Below are positions 1 through 9,925 of a stretch of DNA of 64,000 nt, one piece after another. Source of the stretch: Actinostola sp. cb2023 (Eukaryota > Cnidaria > Anthozoa > Actiniaria > Actinostolidae); the NCBI GenBank assembly GCA_033675265.1, contig JAUJYZ010000103.1:150611-214610 (forward strand). The letters are read 5' to 3'. Below the pieces are notes generated by a model, which had not been told where the DNA came from, searched no databases, and saw only the letters and a list, made by a program, of their open reading frames with translations. Made by a program: the position numbers and the translations under genes. Position 1 is the stretch's first letter. Each line of letters starts with the position of its first letter.

Positions 1-91
1 TACTATATGCATTTAACAAACACAAATTTGTAATCAAGAGTTATTTGTCTCTTTTTTTTTACCAGTTGAGGCAGAGTGTATGCACCTATTT

Positions 92-363
92 CGAAAAACG
101 TTGTCGCATTCAAAGCAACAAGCGTCAAGCCAAGACCGAAGTGAATGCTGGTTTTGTGTTGGTAAATTATTCAAATCAGACCTATTTTCTATGGAACGAA
201 GTGTGATATGCAAACAAGCATGTGAAAATATTGACATTTTGTAATTTAAATTAGTCCTCACAGAAACAATTGTGATTTCAATAAATAATTGTCATCACAT
301 AACCAGCATTCACTTTGGTCTTGGCTTGACGCTTGTTGCTTTGAACGTGACAACGGTTTTTGA
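92..363. repeat. Inverted repeat inside the discoidin gene intron
   Basis: Two ~67-bp arms (92-158 and about 296-363) are near-identical reverse complements, both containing CAAAGCAACAAGCGTCAAGC on one strand, separated by ~140 bp. It lies just 3' of the discoidin exon on the minus strand and could form a hairpin in the intron or be a MITE remnant. Confidence 0.75.
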
Positions 364-428
364 AATACATGTAGGTGTATATATATTATATACATGTACA
401 TACGTATAGTAAGTACATTTGTACATAC

Positions 429-773
429 CTTTACTAAAGGCTGCTTCCAGTCACGATACTGTTTCCATTGTTTTAGCCCAGATTGCATCAGTGTGTAATT
501 TACAAGGAAATGATCTATTCCTTCAATGCCGTGGTTCTTTGCTCTTCCTTGCGTACCAACTCCTGTAATCCTCACTGGCTTGGCAAAAACCACTTGATAG
601 TATTGGTTATAATATGGACCTCCATTTTTGTTCATGTAGTCTTGTAAAGGGCACCATGCCCCATAACCACTGTTACCATTTAATCTGCCATTATAAGCTG
701 AAGCAAGGGGCACTGCTGTAGGAAGAGGAGGCTGACAGCTGACTATCTTTGATTGAACCATCTTCCATGCCAA
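429..773 (-). CDS. Discoidin (F5/8 type C) domain exon, partial gene
   Basis: The minus-strand reading frame encodes most of a coagulation factor 5/8 type C (discoidin) domain, an extracellular carbohydrate/lipid/collagen-binding beta-sandwich. Visible hallmarks are the opening Cys, the GRLNGNSGYGAWCP segment, a QYYQVVF strand, the RITGVGTQGR strand and a later W-K-Q-Y-R stretch. On the minus strand the exon ends AAAG followed by GTATGT, a good splice donor, at 428-427, so the frame beyond that point (down to 258) is intron. The 5' boundary is uncertain; the open frame begins near 773 and several AG acceptors lie upstream. Neighbouring exons are outside the window or not recognisable, so the full protein (receptor, secreted lectin-like protein or other) is unknown. 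The domain call is confident; gene identity is not. Confidence 0.6.
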
Positions 774-801
774 GACTTGAATGGCAACCTTGCAAAGTTA
801 A

Positions 802-950
802 ACAATAGGGAGTTTAAGCTTTACAAAAATATTTGATGGCGACGTCAACTGGAAGTGGAAATAACTTCTGTTTGGGTTTTGTACATTAGAGATTTAGTCC
901 AAGCCTAAGCCTGTGAGGTTACTTCATCCACAGGGAATACCAACTATGAC
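802..950 (-). repeat. Fragment of the 25.9-26.7 kb fold-back family
   Basis: The stretch from GGGAGTTTAAG through the GACGTCAAC core to GGGAATACCAACTATG matches, in opposite orientation, the centre of the fold-back element at 25,920-26,750. 951-1567 shows no gene or clear repeat. Confidence 0.6.
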
Positions 951-1910
951 CCAGTACACTGTATTGAGGTACATGTAAAGCTAAAGTGCTTACAATGTAT
1001 ATTTTTTTTAAAGCAATAAAATAATTTTTCAGTGTTTACATAAATTAAATATATATTTATCTGTTTAAAACATGAGGGATGTTTGGAGAACACGAGAAAA
1101 TAATATTACAATATTCAAATTTATTCGAGTGTTATCCAAACTTCCCAAGTGCATGTTTGTATCAGAGTATTATAGACACAGAAAATGTGCTTTATTGCTT
1201 TTACATTTTATAAAATATAATTATACATGTACATGTACAAGGATTTCTTTTTGCAAAAATCCTTTATTTACTTGAATGAGTTTTTAATTTATTGATCAAA
1301 TTTGCAATTCTCCTGAAAATCATCAGAAATCGGCCATCATCTAATAAAAGTTTGCAAAAGAAATCAAAATGGCAAGCAACTCGACAACTTTTATCTGTGC
1401 CGTTTAGTGTTTTGACCGGAAAAACGTTTTGAAGAATGCTATTTTCTGTCAGAAAATTACAGAAGAATGCTTGTTATGTACACTTCCTTTGGTTAGAAAA
1501 GATGTATGTAGTCAGCAGATACCAACATACTACATGTACTTTACAAATGCTATCTAATAACCTTATACAGTGGAACGATGTTCCCAGTATAATGATCAAC
1601 ATTTCACAGCCCGGCAAATTTTACAATAAATGTATGGAGAAAAATCCCGATTTAACGATACTCGATATAACGATATTCCCGATATAATGATAAAGTTTTA
1701 TTATTATTATTATTATGATCACAATCTGGACTAATCTGGCAGCCCAAACGTAAAATTTACCCTGATATAACGATAAAATAAATCATCAAGATATGACAAT
1801 ACTTTAATCCTTTAGTTCTCATTGCATAAGGAATGTAACGTCTCTGTCAAGAGTTTGTTACATGATAGGGATTACATCGCTGGTACAGCTATAAATAAGA
1901 GTTAATTACC

Positions 1911-3111
1911 GGCGTCAACAAAACTTGGATCGGATCGCGGATCGGATCGGATCGGATCATCGGATCGGATCAGATCATCAGATCGGATCATTGGATCGGA
2001 CCATCGGATCGGACTGATCGGATCCGATCCGATCATATTTTCTGATAATAATAAAATATAAAATAGTCAGTACTATATAGTGTGACGATTCACGTTATTC
2101 ATGTGAACTACATGTAGTTGTCAACGCGTACGACTCGACACTAGGGCTCGTGTCAGTTGTTGTTGTCTCGATCGTCGCACTGTTTAATTTAATAAATATT
2201 TTAAGCATGCTCCAAATACCCCAATGATTCCGCAATAAATCTATAGACTTGCCACAAGTCGAGATGCGAGCGGCGAAGCGATCAAGCGACAAGTCCTTCA
2301 ATAAGTCCTTCGAAAGTCTACAAATCATGTAATCTCTTTCTCAAATATAAGTTCTGTAAATCAGTTAAAGTTCAGTATCCAGCTTTGTAGACCTGTTGAA
2401 TTGTAATAAACACGTTCAAGCACCGATTAATTCGTGCTTGTATCTTTCGCTCTCCACAAACCCAGATCCCGGGCCTGGATCTCGTCCCGTTACATTAGCT
2501 TACAATGTAATTGATGTATTGATCTCTTCGCGGTTCAGGGTTGGATTAATGAAATTCACAAGAAAAATTAACTGGTAGATGTTGTGAACACACTTTTGGG
2601 ATTCGCGTTGTTGTTGCATGGGATAGATGTGAAAAGCAAACAATAAACCTTGCAATGAGTCCCAGCTTCACTATATTATCGCTCTAGTTCAACGACACTT
2701 TGAAATTATTCTTAGTATTGATACATTTAAATTCAATTCAGCTAAAGATACATTGTTGACATCGCCATTTTGACTAGTACACTAGTACAGTCTATACGCA
2801 CCTGAGTTCATGCAAAATTTGGCTTTTTAGAAGGGTAGTATCAGGACCGTATGAAAATCGATTTACAAGAATGCATCCTATAGCTATTTGTTTATTAGAT
2901 CCGATGTGATCCGTAACCGATCCGATCCGATCCATTCCATTCTATTCCATTCTGATCCGATCTTATCTGCGGCGATCCAATTTGATCCGATCCATTCCAT
3001 TCCTTTCTGATCCGTCCCGATCCGAACTGATCCGATCAGATCCGATCAGATCCCGATCTGATCCGATCGATCCGATCCGATCCGCGATCCGATCAAGGTT
3101 TTGTTGACACT
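1911..3111. mobile_element. Nested GGATC-rich inverted-repeat element with 12-bp flanking repeats
   Basis: The element is bounded by exact 12-bp direct repeats GAGTTAATTACC (1899-1910 and 3112-3123). Its ends are inverted: GTCAACAAAACTTGGATCGG on the left and the complement of GTCAACAAAACCTTGATCGG on the right. Each arm continues into a satellite-like run of GGATC/GATCGG units (1926-2035; complement at 2898-3098). The interior has no recognisable coding sequence. A 12-bp duplication is longer than the 2-8 bp usual for cut-and-paste elements, so the superfamily is not assigned. Confidence 0.7.
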
Positions 3112-3294
3112 GAGTTAATTACCTTGAACGTCAATTAACTGACTTATTATCTGATTGAGAAGGTCATCATTAATGAGATTATTGTTCCTTAATTCCCACG
3201 AGGGAATGCTAAACAAATGTAATGTTAAATAGCCCGGGTCAATATCTGTATATTACCCTTGAATTCGTAATGAGCAGGGCAATATGGGATATAA

Positions 3295-3498
3295 GAGGGT
3301 AGCAATTGTGATCACGCTTCATGTGCCATTTTTTCGTAAATTCACGCCTCAAAAGAATCATTGAAGCATTTTACGCACGTCTTTGTTGAAAATTCACGGA
3401 TCATGGTTTTATCTTTAATTGTTTATGAAGTGTTTTTCACGATTCACACACCATTTTGGGACCAAATCACGCGTCACGTGTAACCCCTTTGCTACCCT
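3295..3498. mobile_element. ~204-bp MITE with GATATAA duplication
   Basis: Inverted ends AGGGTAGCAA and TTGCTACCCT are flanked by the 7-bp direct repeat GATATAA (3288-3294 and 3499-3505). The interior is non-coding. Confidence 0.6.
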
Positions 3499-3726
3499 GA
3501 TATAAAGCCCTACAAAGAACAAAGAAAACCGTGTCAATCAGGCACAACGGACACTACATGAAAAATCAATTAATATAATCATTTCATCGGGCATTGTGGT
3601 GTATTTTGCGGTCTAAAATCTGCTCTAAGCCAATCAAAAATAAGAAAATAACCCAGCCAGCCAATCAGAACGGCAAACCATTCAACTGTTCACGCCATTA
3701 TTTCTTGACTGGCAGCACTTGTTTTT

Positions 3727-4023
3727 GTGCTTTATAACGACAAAATAGCTAAAAAACCTAACAAAGAAGCAAATTCACAGTCTTCTCAGCTAGATGAAGA
3801 GGACTTACAGAAACTCGAAGAAGAATTCATGCCCCAAAACACGAGGAAACAAACTTTGTGGGGAATGAAAAAGTTCAGTGACTGGTGCGCCGAGACGAAT
3901 TCAAAATGTGACAGAAGGAGCAGCATTCTTCGCAGATTTTATGCAAAGTTTAAAACAAACCAGAAGAATGATCTCACAGTAAGTGCCTTGACCGGTATCA
4001 GAGCTGCAATAGACCGTAGTTAA
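3727..4023 (+). CDS. Short ORF resembling the SAM-like N-terminal domain of Crypton-type recombinases
   Basis: This 98-residue frame lies inside the pogo-like element. It has the pattern NTRK-x5-W-x3-F-x2-WC followed by LRRFYAKFK and LTVSALTGIRAAIDR. From memory that resembles the core-binding (SAM-like) segment found in Crypton-derived tyrosine recombinases and their domesticated KCTD1/QRICH1/ZMYM-type relatives in animals. The catalytic domain (R..HxxR..Y) is absent, so it is at most a fragment, possibly a captured exon. It could also be a single exon of a spliced element gene. Assignment is tentative. Confidence 0.35.
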   Translation: MLYNDKIAKKPNKEANSQSSQLDEEDLQKLEEEFMPQNTRKQTLWGMKKFSDWCAETNSKCDRRSSILRRFYAKFKTNQKNDLTVSALTGIRAAIDRS

Positions 4024-4584
4024 GCTCCATTCCCGACGGCGAAGTGAATGTAAGCTTAAGTTTGTCTTCGTCGAGCGAAACCCGCTCAGCCTCAGGCAAT
4101 TTTAATTATGCCAAACTTCCAGTTCAGTATTTGCATAATTAATTTTAGTGCTTCCAAAGGACTATTTCTTTGCTGTTGATGGAATTCTGTTAGTTTTCCT
4201 TTCAATAGAACTTTGGTGCAAAGATTGTTTTATCAAATTTTGCAGTTTTCTCCAAAGTTTTATAGTTTTAAACATTTTCAACTGAAATAAATGTCAACGC
4301 GACGCCGGCAGTGTTCAAAATGTCGCTTACTGTCTTTGATTCCTTTTCTAAATGCCCGATGAAATGATTATTATAGTAAAATGAGCCTGCATGACTAGGG
4401 CCAAAAACATATTTATGCCCTCGACATCAACTCTATTGATATTTACAATACCCCGATATAACGATATTTTTGGCTCTTTTCCCGAAAAATCGCTATATCG
4501 GGAATTTGTTATATATAATGATCTCCCGATATAATGATCTAATTTGGTCAGTCCCTTGGCACATCATATATCGGGGTTCCACTG

Positions 4585-7372
4585 TAACTTAGCAGGCAAC
4601 TACATGCATGTAGCTGCAGGCCGGGACTCAGTAAAATGACCTGAACTAATCAATTTGAGCTACATGTATTCCATGTCAACGTATAGTATACTTTTGCCAC
4701 TCACCACCCTCTCTATCATGGCAGTGGAGTTACTGTTGCTATGGGGGTCACTTGACAATACTGTATAAACCCTCTAATCTGAACGTTTCGCCACAACAAA
4801 GGTTTGTGTCCTCATAAAGGGGATGTCATACAGTGTACCTTAATATTTTATAAAGGTGTCCCAAAGTAGCTTAAAGGTCTAATTAAAGTATGTACATAAA
4901 TACCTCTTAAATTTAACCGAGCGCGAGGTCCATATGGGAAGTTATGGACCGCGTTTTTTCAAACTGCCTTATGGCCCAAGCACGTAGCGCGCGGGCCATA
5001 AAAAGTGGGGAAAACGAGGATCCATAATTTCCCGAATGGACCGAGCAAGTGAGGTTTTATATTATTAGCTTTCCTTACATTTCTGTTTTCAGCAGGCAGT
5101 ACAGGAAGTTACGGCCCACTAATCAACCAATAAGAGCGCACATACATGTAGTATCTGTGCTATATAATAAACCTTTCTTATTGACCTCTGTACAAAAGTT
5201 TTGTGGAAAAGTCATATAAAATATAACCCAAACAGACAGTCATTTAATTAAATGAAGAAAATAAGAGAAAGTGTGCAATTAAGTGATAATCTATTTTCAG
5301 TTTGTTCACTTGTACCTTTGCCATGGCCCCTTGAGCATGCAAGACACAGCAGACACAAACACCACAATATGAATATTTCTTCCATTGTTACCATGGCATG
5401 TATCATCTTAATCTGTAAAATGATACAAAATTATTAGATTAAATCATGTAGTTTCTGGACCATGAAATATATATGTCTAAGTACTGTACTGTTTCCATTG
5501 GTTCCAATACATTCATGTATTAGGGATGGAGCATTATACTTTTAGATATCTTTTTTGGTACTTTTTAGTATCTTTTTTGCCTTGCTAGAGGGCAACTGCC
5601 CCCCTGCCCCTGTGCTGTGTACAGCCCTGATTACTTGAAAAATTCACATTAATTAATTCATAACATGTAATTTAACAAGTGAATAAATTAAGATCAAGCA
5701 TGTATTCTGAATAATGTATATGCATACATGTACAGATGAATTTCAGATCAAAGTATTCATTTGAATAGCCGAACTAGTTAATTGAATGACGTCTTAAGTT
5801 TTCATGTCTGCATGTCTACAATGACGTGATGTGGTTTATAGCAATAATAATAATTGTCAAATTAATGTACAATATAGTATACACAAACATTAACATTATT
5901 ATTCGCAAACCATAGAATATTCAAAGAATAGTGTGGCTTCTTTATCTGCAGTATTGTATTGTTGTGATATACATGTATTGAATCCACCATGAATCCCATA
6001 TGGCAGACAAACAAATACAGACATAAGTTAAATATACACAATGTAGTCTATTACAGTTGATTGAAATTGGATTGAGTAAATATTTAGGACTGGATTAAAT
6101 TGATTTCTAGCATATTTTGGTGATGATGGTCGTTTGACCCTAGCTTAAAGCATTGTAAGTTATATTAATTAAGTATCTTGAACTGAGACAGTGCTTTAGC
6201 TCCAAATATAAAAAAGCAAAATGTACTTGGCATTTACCATTACTTGAACCCGCCAAAGATATTAAAGTCTTGATTATTGACTATTGTCAGCCTAACTAAG
6301 ATTTCGTTAATTTATTTCTGACATTCTCGCAAAATGGGCTGTCGAAGTCACTTAAAAAGGCATTCTCTTTTACGTATTAGAAAGCATAATCTCTATTTAC
6401 GAATAAAACCAACATGTTTTCATAGAGAATATAAATTATGCACAGAAGGCACTCGACAGCGAGAGCCAACGGCAACATGCCCAAGTATCGAGTAGGTAGG
6501 TGTACCACAAACTAGATATACTGCTCATCCAACACACTTTGAAGGTGGTTGAGTAGCAATGTGAAAGTACAAGGATATTTAGATCACTATTCATAGAACC
6601 AAGAAAGATTGATCGCTGTAAGTACTTACATGAACAAAGTCAAAGCTCCATCATTCATGGTGTGTCTACATGACGATCACTGTCAAGCAATACTGTCAAT
6701 ACTCACAAAATACAGCCTATTCTTCGACAAAAATGGCTCTACATGTATACAGTAGATATGACTAGATCAAATAGAGAGTCTCAATCTCCAATAGAGAGCA
6801 AATAGTCCTTGATTCCAACGCAGAAGGAAATTCCGTCAATAACTTTCCATGCCAAGCCGTTGACAGGATAAATCGGCTGACCGGAAGTGAATACGAAATA
6901 TGCAAATATGGCTATTGTTGGCGGGGGCACTAAAAGATCACGTGACCCCAAATCACAGGCAGCCCAAGCAGTATTATAATAATAACACCGTAATAAATTT
7001 TATTTTACAAGGGAATACATATTACAGTTTCAACTGAAAAACTTATGGCCCTTCTAATCTAAAAATATATATATATAAAAATATATATATATTTAAAGGG
7101 GGTTCTTTTTGGGGATTTTTTAAAAAGTCTCGAAATGTAAAAATCTTCAAATAGCGTGCGTGCTATGTGCAGCGCACAGCGGGGACCGTTTTCGAGAGAA
7201 TTTCTTTTATGCAAATACATGCGGAAACCCAGGGGCTGTAGGGGGAGGTGGGAAATAGGGGAAACCCCAAATTGCTATAAATCTTCACATAGCACAGCGG
7301 ACAAGTTTTGATGCAAAATTACTGCAATCCCATGTGGGAAATATCTGACCATTTAGTATAACTTGATGCAAA
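4585..7372. other. No gene recognised; scattered repeat remnants
   Basis: I see no convincing coding region. 4917-5050 is an imperfect palindrome (GCGAGGTCCAT...GGACCGAGC type), probably a MITE remnant. 5555-5625 contains a short piece related, in inverted orientation, to the C-rich repeat at 25,265-25,510. 7060-7095 is an AT dinucleotide/ATATAT tract. 7265-7320 repeats the motif GCACAGCGG found at the ends of the fold-back family (26,700-26,745). Confidence 0.5.
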
Positions 7373-7445
7373 ATGGCACACGACACTTTATATGGCTTTC
7401 CGTACTTCGTATGGCACACGACACTTTATATGGCTTTCCGTAGTT
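7373..7445. repeat. 38-bp tandem duplication
   Basis: Two copies of a unit beginning ATGGCACACGACACTTTATA start at 7373 and 7411. The duplication lies at the 3' end of the decayed Mutator-like transposase and adds a repeated segment to its reading frame. Confidence 0.85.
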
Positions 7446-8517
7446 GAATCTTCATCACCAGTATAGCTTGAAATAGTTACGCCATGATTTGGGGCGTCCC
7501 TGAAAAGCTGAACGGCAATTTCGGATTCCATTGATTTAGCAGAGCCTGTGTGGTTCTTGCGGCAGTCGTACGCGTGATCTTGTACTTGACATTGCGACCG
7601 TGTGGCATGCAACATCACAAATTCGGCATATACTTGTGCGTGTTGCATACTGTATTATTTTCTTTGAATTCTCGCCAATTAGGGTAGCAAATCCAGTAAG
7701 AGAGTCGCGCGACTTCCCTGTCTTTGACCACGCCCCGTCATAGGAAGCTGAAATCGGTACGCAGCCTTCAACGGATGAAATTTCGCCAGTCCGAGTCCAT
7801 AACGACATTCTTCTCATTCTGAATACTTCGTGAGCAGCTATCTTGAGCTTCACTTTCTATTCCAGCCCCAACTTCTCTTTCTCTTTTTTTGATGGCTACT
7901 ATATAGAGGGCGGGGGTACCCCGATGATTGAAAGAACGCTCGAAAGGTGGCTGGGACCCAATCCGGCATGCAGCATTGCAAGTCCTGCTCTTGTATTAGC
8001 ATCAACCACAGCGGGGCCTCTAGCTCCTATACGATGACTGTCATATGGTTTTATCAAGTTTATCGTGTCACATGACGTACATAATACATGGATAATTACA
8101 CCCCTGTCTTTTTGGTTCTTGAATGATGTTTGTCAGTGAAAGCGGGCCTTTTTTACAATTTGTGCATCGTTCTAAATCAGTACTAAGTTTGCGCAGATTA
8201 ATAATGTAGTTTTCATTAGTGGAGTGTTTCTGGTTTGCTCTGGTGTTACTTCTGAGTTGTATCTGTTCTGGCAGTAAAGATGGAGAGGGTTGCATCATGC
8301 TGTCTTGTTCGTTTCCCTTTGGTTGCGGCTTTTTCGCCCTGTTTTGGGCAAGAACTGATTTCATTTTCTCTCGAATTTTTGCTCTACGTCCACGTGGTAT
8401 CTTCTTGCTGACTTGACTTGTAACGATAGATTCATCGTTGTTATCAGTGTCGACGCTCTTGTTTTTCGAGAGGTTTTTCATCCAAGATTTCATATATTCC
8501 TCTTTCGTTTTCGTCAT
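7388..8517 (-). pseudogene. Decayed Mutator-like transposase
   Basis: Three minus-strand segments together follow the order of animal Mutator-like transposases. 8517 down to 8068: a basic N-terminal region ending with a zinc-ribbon-like CTNCKKGPLSL motif. About 8030 down to 7860: residues like VDANTRAGLAMLHAGLGPSH and an IIGVPPPS segment, then in-frame stops. 7853 down to 7536: the VPISASYDGAWSKTG strand carrying the first acidic catalytic position (YDGAW), then CRICDVAC. 7648 down to 7388, in another frame: HAYDCRKNHTGSAKSMESE and SSYTGDEDSTTE, matching the conserved second part of the domain. Stops near 7890 and a frame change near 7600 show it is inactive. The family assignment rests on recalled motifs (Pfam Mutator-type domain); the sequence pattern is distinctive. 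Confidence 0.7.
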
Positions 8518-9619
8518 TGTCTCAGAGCAAGAATTACTTTCCCATCTTCAAAACATGTTCGGAATATACGGATAGCGAGAAAGAAAGAACGACAAAGAAA
8601 GAACCAACACTTGAATATATATCACATGTTTTACATTTGCCAAATTCAAGCGTGTAATTTTAGGAAAATGTTAATTTTAACACATAAAATTAAACAGGGT
8701 GGAATTTTGAGCTACCGGAAATGCGCGTCGAAGTGGGACATTAACGGCGTGACAAAAAGTAACGCTAATATGTAAAATTATTGAAATTGACGTGAACGGC
8801 ATTGTTAGTGGAACAAAAGGGCAAGACAAAGGCTTGAATATTTTGAGCCCGACCGAAACTGCTACAGCTAGGTGAAGGGGTAGTATTTCTCGGCTTTTTT
8901 CCGCTGCTTACATCGTTTCAATGCAAATAAAACTTGGTGCATTTTGTTGTATATATACTGTATTTGGTGTGGAGGAAGTTTGACAGCAAGTTATGGAGCC
9001 ATTTCCGAGAAATACGGACCTAACTTCGATTTAAAGTTCGGGAAATGTTATGACAAAAAGTACTCTTACTTTGCTGAGCTCTAGTTCCTTATCGATATAA
9101 GAAAATGATTTGAAATTGCACAACATCCCTAAGAACATATTAAAGATTTGTCTAGTAAAACACAAGTGAGATATATTTAATATATCTTATTTTAGAGCTC
9201 TTTCCGTGAACGGTATTGAATCGAAACCGAGAATTCAATAATAAACTTAGCAACATCATCATTTTAAAACGGCTAGATTTAATTTGTTGAAATTCACTCA
9301 ACGGCAAGGCCTAGACTCAAAGTACAACATCCCGAGTTTGAGAAAAATTCTGTCGAGGATTTTCCGAGACCGGCTCCAAAAACTGTTTATCGGGATTTCC
9401 CCATAACATGAGCATACTAATGGCGATTGCCATGTCGTAGTTTTGAAAATATATGAGCTATTTAACTAAGATACTACAAGTCTGGATAAAAAAGTCGATC
9501 ATTTGACGGTGTTATTTGAGAGTTTTAATTTCCCAGAATTCCTTTTGGTCATAGCTTTCATGATTTTCAACCCGACCACGATTATGCAATTAGCTATATA
9601 CGCGGGAATACATAGATAG
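8518..9619. other. No gene recognised
   Basis: AT-rich non-coding DNA without a supported ORF, strong inverted repeat or low-complexity array. Confidence 0.4.
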
Positions 9620-9850
9620 ATTCTGGTACTTGTAGTAAAACAACGTCATCATGCAAGTCGCCTGTTTGGCAATTTTATACAAAACACTAATAATAAGACG
9701 CAATTCTGAGTCATCTCGTCCGCGCTATCCAGTAGTACAGATTTCAGATTTTTTTTTCAGATTTTTATTCCATTTACACCATTTTTTACAATATGAATTA
9801 ATACACAAGTACACAAGTAGTTTCGCAGTCAACGAGGGAGAGTAAAGCCG
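9620..9850. repeat. Segmental duplication, copy A, first part
   Basis: This stretch (from the TACTTGTAGTAAAACAACGT motif to CAACGAGGGAGAGTAAAG) is nearly identical and collinear to 53,602-53,830. Together with 12,246-15,250 it forms copy A of a duplicated block whose copy B is 53,602-56,530. On the minus strand, just past the end (9851-9885), CACGATAGCCTAGTGGTACAG is weakly reminiscent of a tRNA A-box. Confidence 0.8.
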
Positions 9851-9925
9851 GATCCCTGTACCACTAGGCTATCGTGTCAACCGATTGTTTTAGAGGGTAA
9901 AATTTAGGTGTTTTTGTTCTATATA

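Larger units (their letters stand above)
1568..4584. mobile_element. Pogo/Tc1-like DNA transposon remnant with TIRs and TA duplication
   Basis: The left end starts CAGTGGAACGATGTTCCC and the right end finishes CGGGGTTCCACTG; both are flanked by TA (1566-1567 and 4585-4586). Subterminal regions on both sides repeat motifs of the type CCCGATATAACGATA (1648-1690 and 4450-4545). CAGTGGAACC ends and a TA target duplication are typical of pogo/Tigger-type elements of the Tc1/mariner superfamily. No DDE transposase is recognisable inside; the interior instead carries two nested elements (1911-3111 and 3295-3498) and a short ORF resembling a Crypton-type fragment (3727-4023), so it is non-autonomous. 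Confidence 0.7.

Noticed and set aside
8219..8775. Plus-strand ORFs opposite the Mutator-like N-terminus
   Set aside because: Shadows of the minus-strand coding remnant; no domain pattern.
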